Part shown: positions 23,601 through 36,072 of the stretch, piece by piece
Layout: every line of letters starts with the position of its first letter
How positions within the stretch are numbered: position 1 is the stretch's first letter
Notes under the pieces: model-generated
Databases searched by the model: none
What the model saw: the letters and a program-made list of their open reading frames with translations, nothing else
What the model was told of the DNA's origin: nothing
Source of the DNA: Tanytarsus gracilentus
Lineage: Eukaryota > Arthropoda > Insecta > Diptera > Chironomidae
Direction of reading: 5' to 3'
DNA: 64,000 nucleotides
Assembly: GCA_038502055.1 (NCBI GenBank)
Contig: JAXRKN010000042.1
Span: 3,038,001 to 3,102,000 of the forward strand
Translations under genes and position numbers: made by a program

Positions 23601-26600
23601 TACGCACTCTCGCATAAAAGCGGAGATTATTAGAGTTTTATAGCTTCGCGAATTGTTTAGTAATAGCCCGGTGAGAATTTAGTGACTCGAGTGATTATTG
23701 GCAAGTTAATAAAGAATTTTTAGACAGATTTTTTTTGAAAGGGGTCAAAAAAATTAAATGTTTTACTTTACATCACGTTTTATTTTAATAAAATAATTTT
23801 AAACCTTTTTATTTTTTTGTTTCCTACCTTCTGAAGAAACCCCACTGGATGAATTGTCAAAACAATGCAATTCAAAAGGATGAAATGCTCAGAAAACACA
23901 TGCAATGTCTTTTTGGCATGCAAATGCTCTCTTTTACCCTGTTTGACATCAATAAATTTAAATACAATCAATTCGTCTCTCCGATATTGCAAAACTCTCT
24001 GCAACATATAATAAAATAATCTCTTACTTTTTTTTGTGCACCAAAAATGTTTTGCATACTGTCCCAATGCATCTCTTTGTCTCTGCTCCATATGTCAATG
24101 AGATGCATATTAACCCAGCAGTAGCTCAAGCTATGCGAAATATATTGACATCCGATCGGAGAGTATTTTATTGTTGTTCAAACAAAAACAGACATTGACA
24201 TGCTTATTTCATGCAGAGCATTTTCATTTTCAATCTTCTTCTATTTTTAGCTCTTCATTTCTTCCGGATTGTTCTCAAGTCACATTTCCAAATCTGATCA
24301 TCGTGCGCACAGACAATAAATTTAATTTCAATTTTAAAGGAATGTCATGTGCTATTGTATGTTGTGTTCATTTAATGCCCCAATTGCTGTTTTATAATTA
24401 ATTGCCAAATGATTGCTAAATGTGTCAGAATGAACTTTAAAAATCTTTGGCTCAGTTGGGAGTACGAGGAAAAATTGCTTTGATCTTTGGGCATTAGCTG
24501 AAAATTTTCAGGTTGTGGAAAGAATTTAAATAATGGAATATTTACTGAATCAACAATTTGCCATAATTTTTAAAATATTTGTAAGCACTTGCTATAAAAA
24601 ATTTCTCTAACTTTCCCACGATCCCCGATCACAATACATGTTCAATTGACATATTTAAATAATGCATGATGCACCCGCAAAAAAAGTTTCTTCAAAAATC
24701 AATCAAATGGCGTTTTATTCAAATTTATTTTATATGATCTAACCCCCAAAAAAAATATGGCACAGGCATCGAAATTGTGGTGAGAAATTTTCTTTAAGTC
24801 TTGACAAATTACTTCGCCTCACTCATTTGACAATTAAACGAATGATTTTTTCTTACTTTTTAAGCAACCGCCTTCTTCCGATTTTTTTTGAAAGAATTTT
24901 TGAAAAAATAAATCCGACATCGGTGGTGGTCACATTCAAAAGTTTTGGGAGACAACTTCCACTTTTTTCCTTATCGCATCGCAAGCGATCGACTTAAGAG
25001 AGTACAAATTGCTTGATTTACTGTCGAGATGCGACGTGACTATGTAACTCGCATGTAATTTATGGACGTCGCCTTCGATCTCTTTTTTCACTTTTCTTCC
25101 TTCCACTTCGCACTCACTTTCATATGGAGAGGGAATTCTAAATAAATCACATTTCTGAGACGATGATCAGATGAGAGTTAAAAAACGGTTTTTATGTATA
25201 TTTAAACAGTGAAAATATAGTGAGAGATGGATAACATGTTGTTGCTGTTGTAACTTGTTGTTTATCTAAAATAATCTTACGAAAATTTTTGATTGAAATC
25301 GAGAAGGTGGTTTGGGCAGAAGTGAATGACTTATAAAAGTTGAGATGTTTCGGATTATTTTTATATCATTGCTAAAGTTTATGTTTAGCAAAAATCGATA
25401 AATTTATTAATTAGAAAATTTAGAAAAGGAAAAATTTGAAAAGTTTTAAGGTTCGAATCCCTAAACGAATGAAAAATTTCTCATGAAGCAATCTCTTCAA
25501 AATATTTTGAAATATTTTTTTTAATAAATTTAAAAATTATTTTATTTCTTTTCTTATCAAAATTTGAATTAAAAAATACGTTATATTTTAATTTTTCTTG
25601 TCAACCCTCTGAATAATTTTTAAAACTTTCTCTATCTACAAAATAATAAATTTAAATTCTTCGAATCCTTTTTCGAAATCTTAAATTTATCCTAACCCAA
25701 AAATAATCTCAAATTTATTTTAAAAATAATCAATTTTGACTTTTTTCCATTACAATTCTCAAATCCCATTCTCTGCAATAGACGCTACAGGTGCGTAAAT
25801 CATTTTGCAACTAACGTGGAATAAAATTTTGTGCTCCCCTCATTTAGAGCCAATGGAAACGAGCTGAACCGGTTTCGATCAAACAAAATTTATTGCCAAG
25901 TTTTTTATGCAATAGATTTTTTTTTCAATTTTCATCTTTGCGTGAATTTTTTTTCGATTATAATTTATAAGGCAGACTTTATCATACTGAAAATCGATAC
26001 ACTCTCAACAATGTAGTTTTTAAATTTCGTGATGAAATTTGGCTTAACCGCGAATTAAAATCTCTTCCTGCCATTTTTTTCTGCCTCACACGCGGGTAAA
26101 AATTTGAATTTGATTCGTAAGCTAATTTACATAAAATAGAAAGGAGATTTTGGATATGGCTAATTAAGTTCAATGGGTGGAGACTAAAATGCTATCGATA
26201 TTTCTCAGAAGATGTCCGCAAATTAACATCATAAATTTCGAATGAATAAATTTAAGTGAATTTTTATGAATGAATCGTAATTGGCGATTAGAAATGATCG
26301 ATATGTGAGTGGGGATGTGATTAATTTTATAATAGCTATCGACGACAGGAATATTTATAACCAAAGTTAAGTTTGCAAATAGCAAAGAGTCTAATTTATT
26401 TAAATCTTTTTTGTGTGAGAAAATTTTAAGTTAGAAAGGAGAAAATTTAAATTTTGCTCCACATAAATTTAATCTTGATGTCAACTGCATTAAAATTATA
26501 AATCACTCCTTATATAAAAAGCTTCTATTTCAAAATGTCGTGTTAAGCCCATAAAATTTACATACAGCAGCTCTCAAATATCGAATTACAAAAATTCTTG

Positions 26601-29600
26601 AGAATTAAGTTCTAGATTTTTAAAAGGAGCTTTAACAATTTGTGTCAAAAAATTTAAAATTAACGGTATTTGTAAATTTAAAAATTCAAATAAATATAAA
26701 TTTTAAAGATTTTTAAAAATTCAAATGTCGTTAAATTTAAATTATTAACAGAGCTAAATTTAAAAGAATTTGAATACCACCCAAGTATTTTAACAACACC
26801 CTTCAATTCACTCTCACTCTCTCACTATATGTAATCTCTAGTTCACATTTCAGTCATAGTGAGATCCCATAAATCTATCGATTACAATCAAAAGCATCAT
26901 CAATTTTTGCGTGTGGTTACTTTAAGAAATAAAAAATGAAAAGAAATCAATTGATTTCGCTTTCACCCTCACACACTCTCTCGACTCCACCTCCAAGGTG
27001 CACTTCACATATTACAAATCAACATGAAATCATAAAGGCATGTAAAGTGAGAATTGATTCACGATGAGCGTGTGAAATTTATTTGGAATTTCTCGCTGGG
27101 TGGGAATTCTTCACATTTCAATCAATTTACATCAAAAGGAGGTGAAAATCTTCTTCACGCAATAACAATTTGCTTGTTTATCAGTTTTCACTCTTTTCTC
27201 TCGTGGGCTGTCGATTAAAAAGCCATTAGCACGGTTGCACCTTGACTCCCTCTAAATTGGTGATGATGTAATTGACCAAGAAAAAGTTTCCTCGGAATGC
27301 TTTCTTGATCCTGACGATCATTTATCACTCGCTCATTTGGGATGATCGTCGAGTGTAAAAAGCACTAAATATGTATTATGGTGTTAATTTAATCAATTAC
27401 ACTTATGAGTCGCTTATGTAGATATTTTTCATTTTTCAAAAACTCATAATAAAATTAATAGCATCAGTCTCGATTATTCCACATATACAAGTATATAATT
27501 TTCACATTATAGCCTCCTCATGCTTACTCACTTAACGTGAGGCATATATTGAGACTTTGACGGTTACAAAAATTTTTGTATTAAAACTATTAATCATCGA
27601 GCGATTCAAATAGTTTGCATTTTTTCCATCACTTAATACTGAGAAGATAGGCAAGGGTGTGTGATAGTTAAAATTTATAAAGTTTAACGGACAAGTGAAA
27701 TTTGAATTTTTTTGTAAATTTTGAAAACTTTTGTTTTCTTGTAGACTTTGATGAGACGACTTCCGGAGACATTTATTGGAGACTTTTTCAGATCCTTGAA
27801 TTAATTTTGATCTTTGAATTTCTGAAGACTCAAAAAAATTTAAATCTTTTCATCTTATTTCAATTTTCCTCTCTCACCTCCCTCTCGTCTTCAATCTTAA
27901 TCACTTCTTTATTTTCTCCGTTCGAGGTATTAAAACAATTTAATGCTATTATTGTTTCTACATTAAACAGCAACAACTTTCGCAATATTCACGTAGACTT
28001 CTTCGTAAATCTTTCCATGAGTAAGGTTGAGAGATGTTTTATTAATTTCAATGCGATAAGCTTTTGATGCCGGTGAGAGAGAGAGGGAGAGAGAAGAGGG
28101 GAAAAAGTAATTTTATGATGAATTCAGCGACACTGAAAGACGTCTCATCTACAACATCATTAATTTTATGTTTGTTGCGGTGCGAAAGCGAACATATCGT
28201 CATTTCGTCTCTTTTTTTCAAGAGACAAATTTGCAATGGTTGTTGCTGAAAGAAGTGTCTAGTGAAAAATGATCATTGGGAATTAAGTTTCAATTTTTAA
28301 CGGTTATTTGGAAGTTTTTAAATTAGCGAGAATTGAATTTTAATTTAACGCCAATTAAAACTTTGAAGGCTGATTAGTGCAACGGAGATTAATGACTAAA
28401 TTTTTGACATTTAAAATTTTTAGAGACGTTAAATTTGATTAAATTCAAATTTAAACGACAAAATATTTCCTCATTACAAACGCATCCCGCCAAAAGTCCT
28501 TTTACACAAATCCGTCAAAAACAATGAAGCGAAATGAGCTCAGTCAATTAATCATGAAATTTCCTCCATGACAAATTGCCTTTATGTAATGTTTTGATGC
28601 TACATTATTGACGTACGTCTCACATATGTCTGCTGCTATTCAATAATAAAACAAAATGCTTGAAATTCCAACTCTCGATGCTGTCCTTCTTTTGTGATGC
28701 TAATCGGACAAATTACCCAAAGGCAAATTAAATGTTGATTAATTACATTAAAGCCTCAACTCGTGTGTAGCACAACATTCGATCTATCTGAAATTCCTCG
28801 AGGATTCTTCTTTAATGCTTTATCGATTTTCTCCTGCGCGGATTGAAATTTAATCGATTGCAAGAAATCTTTAAGAGATTAGAATTGAAAATTTAAATTT
28901 TGCTAAAAAAATTTTAGTCAAACATTTGAAAACTAATTTTTAATCCAAAATGACACAAAACCTCACAATTAATTGCTGTCTCGGTTATTTAAAACTTTTT
29001 TAAGACTCTCGTTAGAAAAATGATGAATCGGAAGCTCTTTGATGTGCGCAGTGCAGCCCACTTTTCGCTCTTAATCTCCCACCAATTAAATATCAACAAA
29101 ATGTCGCTTCAAAGCCACTAAAAGATCTTTTCGATGTTGATACAGAGAAAAATATTTTTCTTAAAAATTCTTCACTCTGATTCGAAAAGATTATGTTAAT
29201 CATACTTGATTAATAACTTTATTAAAAATCAGTGACGCAGTTTGATGCACGGATTTTAAGTGTCTAAAACCTGATTTCAATTAAGAAAAGTTAAGCATTT
29301 AAAAGATTTAAAAAATGAATTTTTAGGATTCGAACCGTTTGCAAAAAAATTAAAAGAAACTTCCGCACCTAACGAAACATTTTATAAATTTATAATTTGA
29401 AGCTAAAAATTTTAAATTCTATTCAATTTTTCATTTTCCTAAACTCGATTTAAATCTAAATTTAAACCACGTCGAATGTCTGACGTATAAATTTACAAAA
29501 AGTCTCAAAATTATTAAAATTAGACCGAAAAAGTTCACACATCACGACCACCTGGCTGAATTTTTTCAATTGTCGCGCATCAGTTTGATATTGTTGATGA

Positions 29601-32600
29601 CAATTTCTCAAGCTCTTCCCGAAAAAAGAAAAAAATCAACATGTAGCACATCGAAATGTTTTGACAACTGTACTCGCGTTGGGAAATTTTCGAAAAAAAA
29701 TTTCGGGAGAATTTTTTAAACAATGTTCATGATGAATGATTCGCGTTGAAATTGACCTTAAAAATTCTGCAGAACGGAGATTCATGAAATGATAAGTAAT
29801 GTGCATCTCATGTTATGGCAATTTGTGTATACGATTATAGAACATGGATTTGAATGTTGGAGAGGAAACACGTGTAGTGAAATCACTTCATCGTCGCTTG
29901 TCGTAATCTTACTGGAGCAGAGAAAATTCTCGACGAGAATAATTTCATCTTCCATCACCTTGTGTTTGCACACGCATAAATTGATGGATGTGAAAACAAA
30001 CAAATCGATGAAAATTCCAGCGAATGTTTTATTTAAACAAATTAATTCCATGACCAAAAGATTAAGAAAATAACGCGCAGCCGGTCGAAAAATTAGCAAT
30101 TCTGAATTCTTTCAAATATCTAAAATTCATCGAGTCAAAACCCGTTAGAGGTTGTGGAACGAAATTTGCTCTTGAAACTTGCATCTGACCTACATACCCA
30201 AATATCCTCAAAGGAACCGTCATAAGAGTAAATATAAATATCATAAACAAAGTTTGATGGAAAAATAGATTTGAAGGACAGTGAAGTGGAGAGGGAGACA
30301 GAGCGAGTGTAATTTTCACATCATTTTTTATTCGGAATGACGTTGAGCGGTTGATGTAAGATCTGTTGTGGTCATCAAAATGTCCAATCTAAAAAATGTC
30401 GCAAAAAATATTAATTGAAAAAATTCAGATGAAACAACATATTGAAAATGTACAAAATCTGCGTTCCTTTCACTTCAATTCTAACTTTAACCTTCCCTTC
30501 CTTCTCCATATCCTTCTTAATCGTTTCGCGCTGCCACAATAAAATGCCCCTAAAAGTAAAACACACACACAAAGTGGTAAAAATCCCACTTTTAGATTTC
30601 CCAAACACAACAGATGAGAGAGCGAAAAACTACTAACCGACCATCCTTTCAGACATTCATCAATCATATACAATAAAAATGTATCTTTCCCATTTTCCTC
30701 GTGACAGACTCATGTTCAATAAAAGAAAATTGTTTTTTGTTCTCTATTTCTACTTTAACCTCGAGTTTGAACTTAAAGGAAAAGTTTAGCAGAAAGAATT
30801 TCAAGGGATGGACATTAAGTTTAATATTAAATCTTCAGATAAATATTTTAAAGCCAAGATTAGTGTTTTAAATCTAGGATTTAAAAAAAATTAAATTTTA
30901 GGATTTCATTGTCTACCTTAAATGATCAATGAAACAAAACCAAAGCGACAGACTCTGGAGAATAGCCACAATGTCACAATTAATGAGTCTCAATTGTTCT
31001 TCAGTAGAAATTCCATCTGTAATTTGATATTCTCTCAAACGATCGATAGCAATCACTTAGATCATTTTTAACAATAATTAAGTGAGGCAGCGGGAAATAG
31101 CGTGAGATAATAAAATTAATAATCTATTAAAGAATATATGTGTGAGTTTTTGTCGGAGGTCAGTTTCAACATGTTCTAGTCGAAGCTTAGAATTATTTTT
31201 TTGGCGGCAACAATGATCAATACAACAAAAGTAGTGCCATGCGGAGTTGAAGCACTCTGAAAAAAAATGTTTTTGTTATTAAAATGTGGAACACGAGGGA
31301 TGGAAATGTGGCTTGTGTGTATCACTCGACAAAATCGATTTGTGCTATCGATTTTCTGCCAAATCTTCGTCAAATAAACCGAAAAAATACCAAATAGACG
31401 TGTGTATAGAAAGATGAAGAAAAATTACTTTTTTTGGCTGTGAAGTGAAAAACTTTTTTTCCGTCTTCTTTGGCTTCGCTTTTTTCTCTTTCTGTGTTTT
31501 TTAGATGAAAGGAATATGGATAGGGTGAGGCCAGAAAAATTGAGGATTTTTTTTATTTAAACTTTATTTTTTGAAAATTTTAATTTTCTTTACAAACCTC
31601 AAAACTTAATCTTTAATCTCTAAAAACTTTTTCGACCTCGCCTCACCTCCGTCTCTTCTCTCTTATTCAACTCCACACTCAAACGATTCCAATTGTAAAG
31701 GAATTTCTTTTACTTTAACTCGAGAATATTGTAATAGAGCAAAATAACTTTGCTTGTGACATTTTTAATTGAATTTAGAGTTGAACCTAATTTTTCACAA
31801 ATGTAACATCGAAAAACCATTTGAGTGTGAATATGGTTTGTTCTTTTTTTTCGGGGTTGGTGAGGTGGTTTAAGAGGGAGTAAAACATATGAAAGACAGC
31901 CGAGAGTGATTAATTGTTTCCTATTGACTTTTCATTACGTTTCCGACAAATGTAGTGAAAATAAAATTCAAAATAGCTCAACAACAAAATCAGCTGGGAT
32001 CAGACGCTAGAAAAGATAAATGCTCTCTCGTGACGCAATGCTTTCGCTGCGTGTATAAGAGAATCTGTTTTGACGGTTAATAAAAAATAATGTCAAAGGG
32101 GTCGGACACTCGGAATTGAATTTAAATTAATATTTTTTAATATTTTTACTTCGATTTAGTTTTGCTTTTATTTAAAAATTAAATAAATAATATCCTGAGT
32201 GTCCCACCCCCTCACATTGAACATCCAGCGCACAAAACACACGCGAAGAGAATTTTTTTGAATAAAAATTTTAAAAAATTGTAGAATGTCACACATCTGA
32301 CAAGCCAAGCCAGAAGTTTTTTTTTCGTCAGAGCAAAACACAAAAAGTTTCATTTTTTGCGCCCAAACATGTAGGTTTCAATCCATACACACACATTTAT
32401 CGTCTCACTCACTCGCATGTTAGGTCGAACAAAAAAGTTTTTGTCATCAAGAATATTTTTCTTCTTCGCTCTTTTAAATTTACCAAGAAAAAATTCCTTT
32501 AATGAATGATTATTGTTGATGCCGACTTAAGCTTAACGCCGAAGATCTTTTGCAAGAAAAAATTGTCTTCTACATGTGGCAATTTGTTGAACAACCCAAA

Positions 32601-35600
32601 AAAATTCTTTTGATCATGAACTTTTTTATATACTCAAACACTTGTGACAATAAAACTGATCTGGAATTTAATCGATACCGTTTTAAATGTAGACAAATTT
32701 TCGTTCGTAAACAACAGCACACGTCATTAATTAATCAAACGAAAAAATGTTGATATGGAAAAATAAACTGTGAAGTAATTAAATTTTAAATTGCACTTGG
32801 GTAAATTAAAAAGCGATGAAAAAATATTCAAACTTTTTAATAAACTATCTCGTAAATAGATGAGTTTAAATTGATTTAAAACAAGATGGGTCTGCAAACG
32901 GCGTTGCCATTTCCAATAGCTCCGCATAGATTAGTACCCTACTCCGTTGGCACTTTTGGTTAATCATGAAGGACATCCTTCAAAAATCATCAATGCCAAT
33001 CGATTCCTGATGCAATGACGAGTTCAACGACATACATGAAGCCATAGTTCTGAAAAATGGACATTAGTGGCACTCCTGGCCGACCATGATGGACATTCCT
33101 CAAAAATCATCAATGTCAATCGATTTCTGATGCAATTACGAGTTCAACGATACCCATGAAGCCATATAAGAGAAAATTTGTATGAAAAAGGACATTTTTG
33201 CACTCAGGGACGGTCCTTGGAGGGTCGTACCTCAAAACAAAATACTTCTTGCACAACTAGAGCCAAAACCCGATCTTTAGCCACAAACCCGAATCAAATC
33301 CGACTAGCCGTTCTTGAGATATGGCGTTCACTAAGATCGTAAGAAAGTAAGAAAGTGAGAAAGTAAGATGACTTAAATGGCTCTAACTCCTCGTAGGAGC
33401 AACCGATTTCAAATCTGTTTTCGCCAGTTTGTAGGGTTTGCCTAGGCCTATCATTTGAGTATATGTTTTGATATTGCAAAATGTAATGTCTTGGCACTAG
33501 GGGCCCAAAACTGGTTTTGGAAAAATCCAAAATTAATATATAGCGGAGCTATAATTTGTGGCATCACTCAATTGATTCTAACTGTCCCTTAACATCCAAA
33601 CCACCTCCAATTTTACCTTAAATTTTGCAATCTTTTTAAATATTCTTTAAACCGTCATGAAAAAAATTAAGCCGAGATGATTGTTTCTGATGAGACGAAC
33701 GAAATGTCAGATTAATCAAGAATAACTTTTAAATATTTATTTCGAACCTCAACGATGATGAATTTTCTGTTTTGAGACATTGAGAAGTGGCCATTCATGA
33801 GTCAGTCGAGACTCATTTAAATTTCAGAGAGTTTTAATAAAGGCGTTCTTTAATAAGCCATGAAGACATCTTGGAGGCATTTTTTTGGAAATTATTCAAG
33901 CGTGAATTTGTTTGTGAGAATGGTGGACTCACCTTGGGCTTTTAAGTTAAATTATTGTATGGGAATTCGGTGAGATAAATGAAAAATTAACCTAAAGATT
34001 GTTGGGTCGTGAAAAAAGTTCAATCGATTATTTAATTAAATTAAATTTTTATTCAAAGAAAGAAATTATTTTAAATTTTAACTATTTTCAATTTTAACGA
34101 AATAAAATATTTAAGTTAAAAAAGTACGTTAGAAATATTATAAAAACTTAAATTCGAATTTTTAAATTTAATTTTCTAAATTCCAAACTGTCTTTAATTA
34201 ACAAATTAAAATCAACAATTTGTAAATACGTTTCAAAAATCATAATCCAAAAAAATTTTCAACCTGCTCTTTTCCCTTCAATATAACAAAAATATTTTCT
34301 CTAAGCCATGTCAAGTAAAAATCTCACAAAGAGAGAAGAAAACATTTCGAGACTTCACACAAATAAATATTTATTTATCAACGCGGCTTAACTCGAGAAT
34401 TTCCACAGAGAGATCCTCAAAAGAAATCGAGAGGCGACACAAAAAATCATGCTTACGTTGTCGGTGGAGATTAACATGTGGAATGAATATGAAAAGCCGG
34501 AGAGATGATTTAGTGCCTTACTTACATTATCTCTCCTTTCATATTATTTAATTAGACTAAGCGTTTGTGTGTGTGTGAGTTTTTAGTATCTTTCTCTCTC
34601 TCACTCACGCGTGTCTCGCGAGCGACAAAAGTCAAAGAAATATTAAATTGCAATAAATTTTGTCGCGAGAGAGTTTCGCTGTCGCTCCCTTGCCAATTAA
34701 GTCATCGTATAATTTATATCGCATTAATTCAATTAGGTTTAGATTATTCCCACATAAATTTTTGTCAAGAGACATGAAATGGTTCATTGTGCAATAAGAA
34801 AAAATTTAAATTTAAGAAAAAGATGGTTGGAGGGTCATCGGATGGAAGTTGCTACGTTTGATTAATATGTTTGTAAAAAAATATAGTTTTTCTGAAATTC
34901 AAAAATCTTTTGAAGTTCTTTAGTATTTTTTCAAACTTTTTTGAAGAGTTTACAAAATTCTACAAAACATTTAAAGTTTTTTGGCATTCCTCAAAACTCT
35001 CCAAAATGCTTTCAAAAAACTCCAAAAATTTAAAACTTTTAAAACACTACAAAAAGTAAATCATTTTTTTGGAATTTTAAAAGCTTTAAAACTTTTAAAA
35101 ACTTCAAAATTTTTTAAATTTTCAGAAAGCTCCAAAAGAAGTTTCGTAACATTTCAAAAGTTGATCTTTGAAAACCATCAAAAACTTTCCAAAATTCGTC
35201 TTAAATCTAATATAAAAATTTTTCTTTACCATTTTCATGTGATGTCCCAACCAACCAACCTCAACCAATCAAGTGCAACGTAAACTAAACTTTTTTCATC
35301 CTTAACTCATTTAATTTAAGTTCCGAGTCATGAAAATTTTATTTTTTGTAATCTTCTCTTCTTCTTTTTTCGTTTCAATCAAATGGTAAAGGTACCGTGA
35401 ATGCAAATGGCGAGACAAAGAGACAACGTACTTCATATACACGCTATCAGACGCTAGAGCTAGAAAAGGAATTCCATTTCAATCGATATTTGACTCGTCG
35501 ACGACGAATTGAAATTGCTCACGCTCTGTGCTTGACTGAACGACAAATTAAGATTTGGTGAGTTTTAATTAAAATTTAGAAATGAATTTATTATTTAATT

Positions 35601-36072
35601 ATTTAATTGAATTTTCTAATTTGAGCCATTTCTTTTTTATCGTTTTAGGTTCCAGAACAGAAGAATGAAATGTTCGTGAGATTTTATGATGATTTAATAA
35701 ACATTGTCAAGGCGTGGACATTAATTGAAATTTCATATTTTTTAATCAATCCAAAATATCTTTTTTATTTGATTTAAATTACTCAAAAATTTGTTGAAAA
35801 CCGATAAAATATTTTTAAACTTACAATTAAAAAATTTTAACGTATACCTAAACTAAAAAAAAATTTCATTCGCAAATTTTAAAGTACACCAACCTTGACT
35901 AATTTAGTTTTTGTTCAAATCAACTAATGTCAATTTTTAATCGCATCTTTCAGGGAAAAAGGAACACAAGATGGCATCAATGAATATCGTGCCATATCAC
36001 ATGTCACCTTACGGACATCCATACGCTCAGTTCGATATTCATCCTAGCCAATTTGCGCATCTGTCCGCATAG
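17615..36072 (+). CDS. Scr: Sex combs reduced, Hox transcription factor (5 coding exons)
   Basis: Coding exons 17615-18278, 18417-18464, 35392-35557, 35649-35671 and 35954-36072 join in frame to 339 residues; every junction is GT/AG. The ATG at 17615 (purine at -3) opens MDANNFVMSSYQFVNS, the conserved Scr N-terminus. Further Scr signatures follow: MVDYTQLQPQ, then PQDLST and DISPKLSPSSVVES, an Asn/Ser-rich linker, and IYPWMKRVHLG (about residues 226-236), the EXD-binding hexapeptide. The homeodomain spans about 246-305 and reads TKRQRTSYTRYQT through ERQIKIWFQNRRMKWKKEH. The C-terminus MASMNIVPYHMSPYG...QFAHLSA is diagnostic of Scr. The homeobox is cut twice: in codon 48 (TG|G, 91-bp intron) and in codon 56 (T|GG, 282-bp intron), leaving a 23-nt exon. 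The intron in front of the homeobox is 16.9 kb. The known family role is specification of labial and first-thoracic segment identity and salivary gland. Its 3' end converges on Dfd, with mir-10 between. Confidence 0.97.
18417..18464 (+). other. Scr: Scr exon 2, 48-nt YPWM exon
   Basis: This exon encodes 16 residues including IYPWMKRVHLGQ. Both flanking introns are phase 1 and the length is divisible by three, so skipping it would keep the frame and remove the EXD-interaction motif. The acceptor is TTCCATCAG and the donor GTGAGT. Only a 138-bp intron separates it from exon 1, whereas 16.9 kb separates it from the homeobox exon. Confidence 0.93.
19744..20478 (+). mobile_element. Decayed hAT transposon in the Scr intron
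   Basis: The 735-bp unit is flanked by a perfect 8-bp target duplication, GTGTGAAG, at 19736-19743 and 20479-20486. The left end reads TGAGTTTCTCA and the right end, reverse-complemented, TAGAGTTTCTCA, differing by one missing base. Both subterminal regions carry repeated ACCCGGG or CCCGGGTA motifs (19751-19840 and 20392-20463). A C-terminal transposase fragment on the + strand (20110-20259) is still legible. The size, stop codons and missing N-terminal catalytic region show an internally deleted, inactive copy. Confidence 0.88.
20110..20259 (+). pseudogene. hAT transposase C-terminal (dimerisation) fragment
   Basis: The frame reads QATSVSS, one stop, then RAFLEAGDIVTKARTRMSD and CVMFLKNYF. 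This is the conserved C-terminal signature of hAT transposases (T-S-x-x-S-E-R-x-F-S-x-A-G, then R-x-R, then L-x-F-L-K). A TAG stands where the family has Glu. Upstream in the same frame DRLFKALLTI also fits the family. Only this domain remains; the RNase-H-like core is gone. Confidence 0.85.
28075..28100. repeat. GA tract in the Scr intron
   Basis: A purine run of GAGAGAGAGAGGGAGAGAG type. It is a low-complexity tract that could also bind GAGA factor; in Hox complexes such sites occur in Polycomb response elements. There is no further evidence for that here. Confidence 0.6.
32916..33552. repeat. Repeat-like island with inverted ends
   Basis: The segment stands out from the intron by its lower A/T bias. 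Near its ends are AGCTCCGC (32918-32925) and its reverse complement GCGGAGCT (33543-33550), both inside ATAG-type context. It contains a 98-bp direct duplication with 120-bp period and a run of GTAAGAAA or GTGAGAAA units (about 33340-33370). There is no plausible protein. It looks like a non-autonomous mobile element of unknown class; no clear target duplication was found. Confidence 0.5.
32949..33166. repeat. Imperfect direct duplication, 120-bp period
   Basis: Units 32949-33046 and 33069-33166 share GGCAC at the start, ATCATCAATG in the middle, the stretch GACATxCCTCAAAAATC in part, and GAAGCCATA at the end, with scattered substitutions. It lies inside the repeat island. Confidence 0.85.
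35649..35671 (+). other. Scr: Scr 23-nt homeobox microexon (recognition helix)
   Basis: The exon supplies the last base of the Trp48 codon, then Phe49, Gln50, Asn51, Arg52, Arg53, Met54, Lys55 and the first base of the Trp56 codon. The acceptor is TTTTAG; the donor GTTCGT is non-ideal but is the only GT that restores TGG with the next exon (CAG|GG). If the second intron is kept, translation stops two codons later (Cys, Ser, stop), giving a protein without the end of helix 3. Confidence 0.93.

Larger units (their letters stand above)
18465..35391 (+). other. Scr: 16.9-kb Scr intron before the homeobox
   Basis: The intron runs from donor GTGAGTATTG to acceptor GGTAAAG. No coding frame inside looks real. 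It contains a decayed hAT element (19744-20478), a GA tract (28075-28100) and a repeat island (32916-33552). Between A/T blocks lie less AT-rich, more complex stretches, for example 20630-20800, 24900-25140, 27000-27350 and 29530-29900. Known fly Scr enhancers include intronic ones, so these stretches are candidates; I cannot assign function. Confidence 0.8.
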
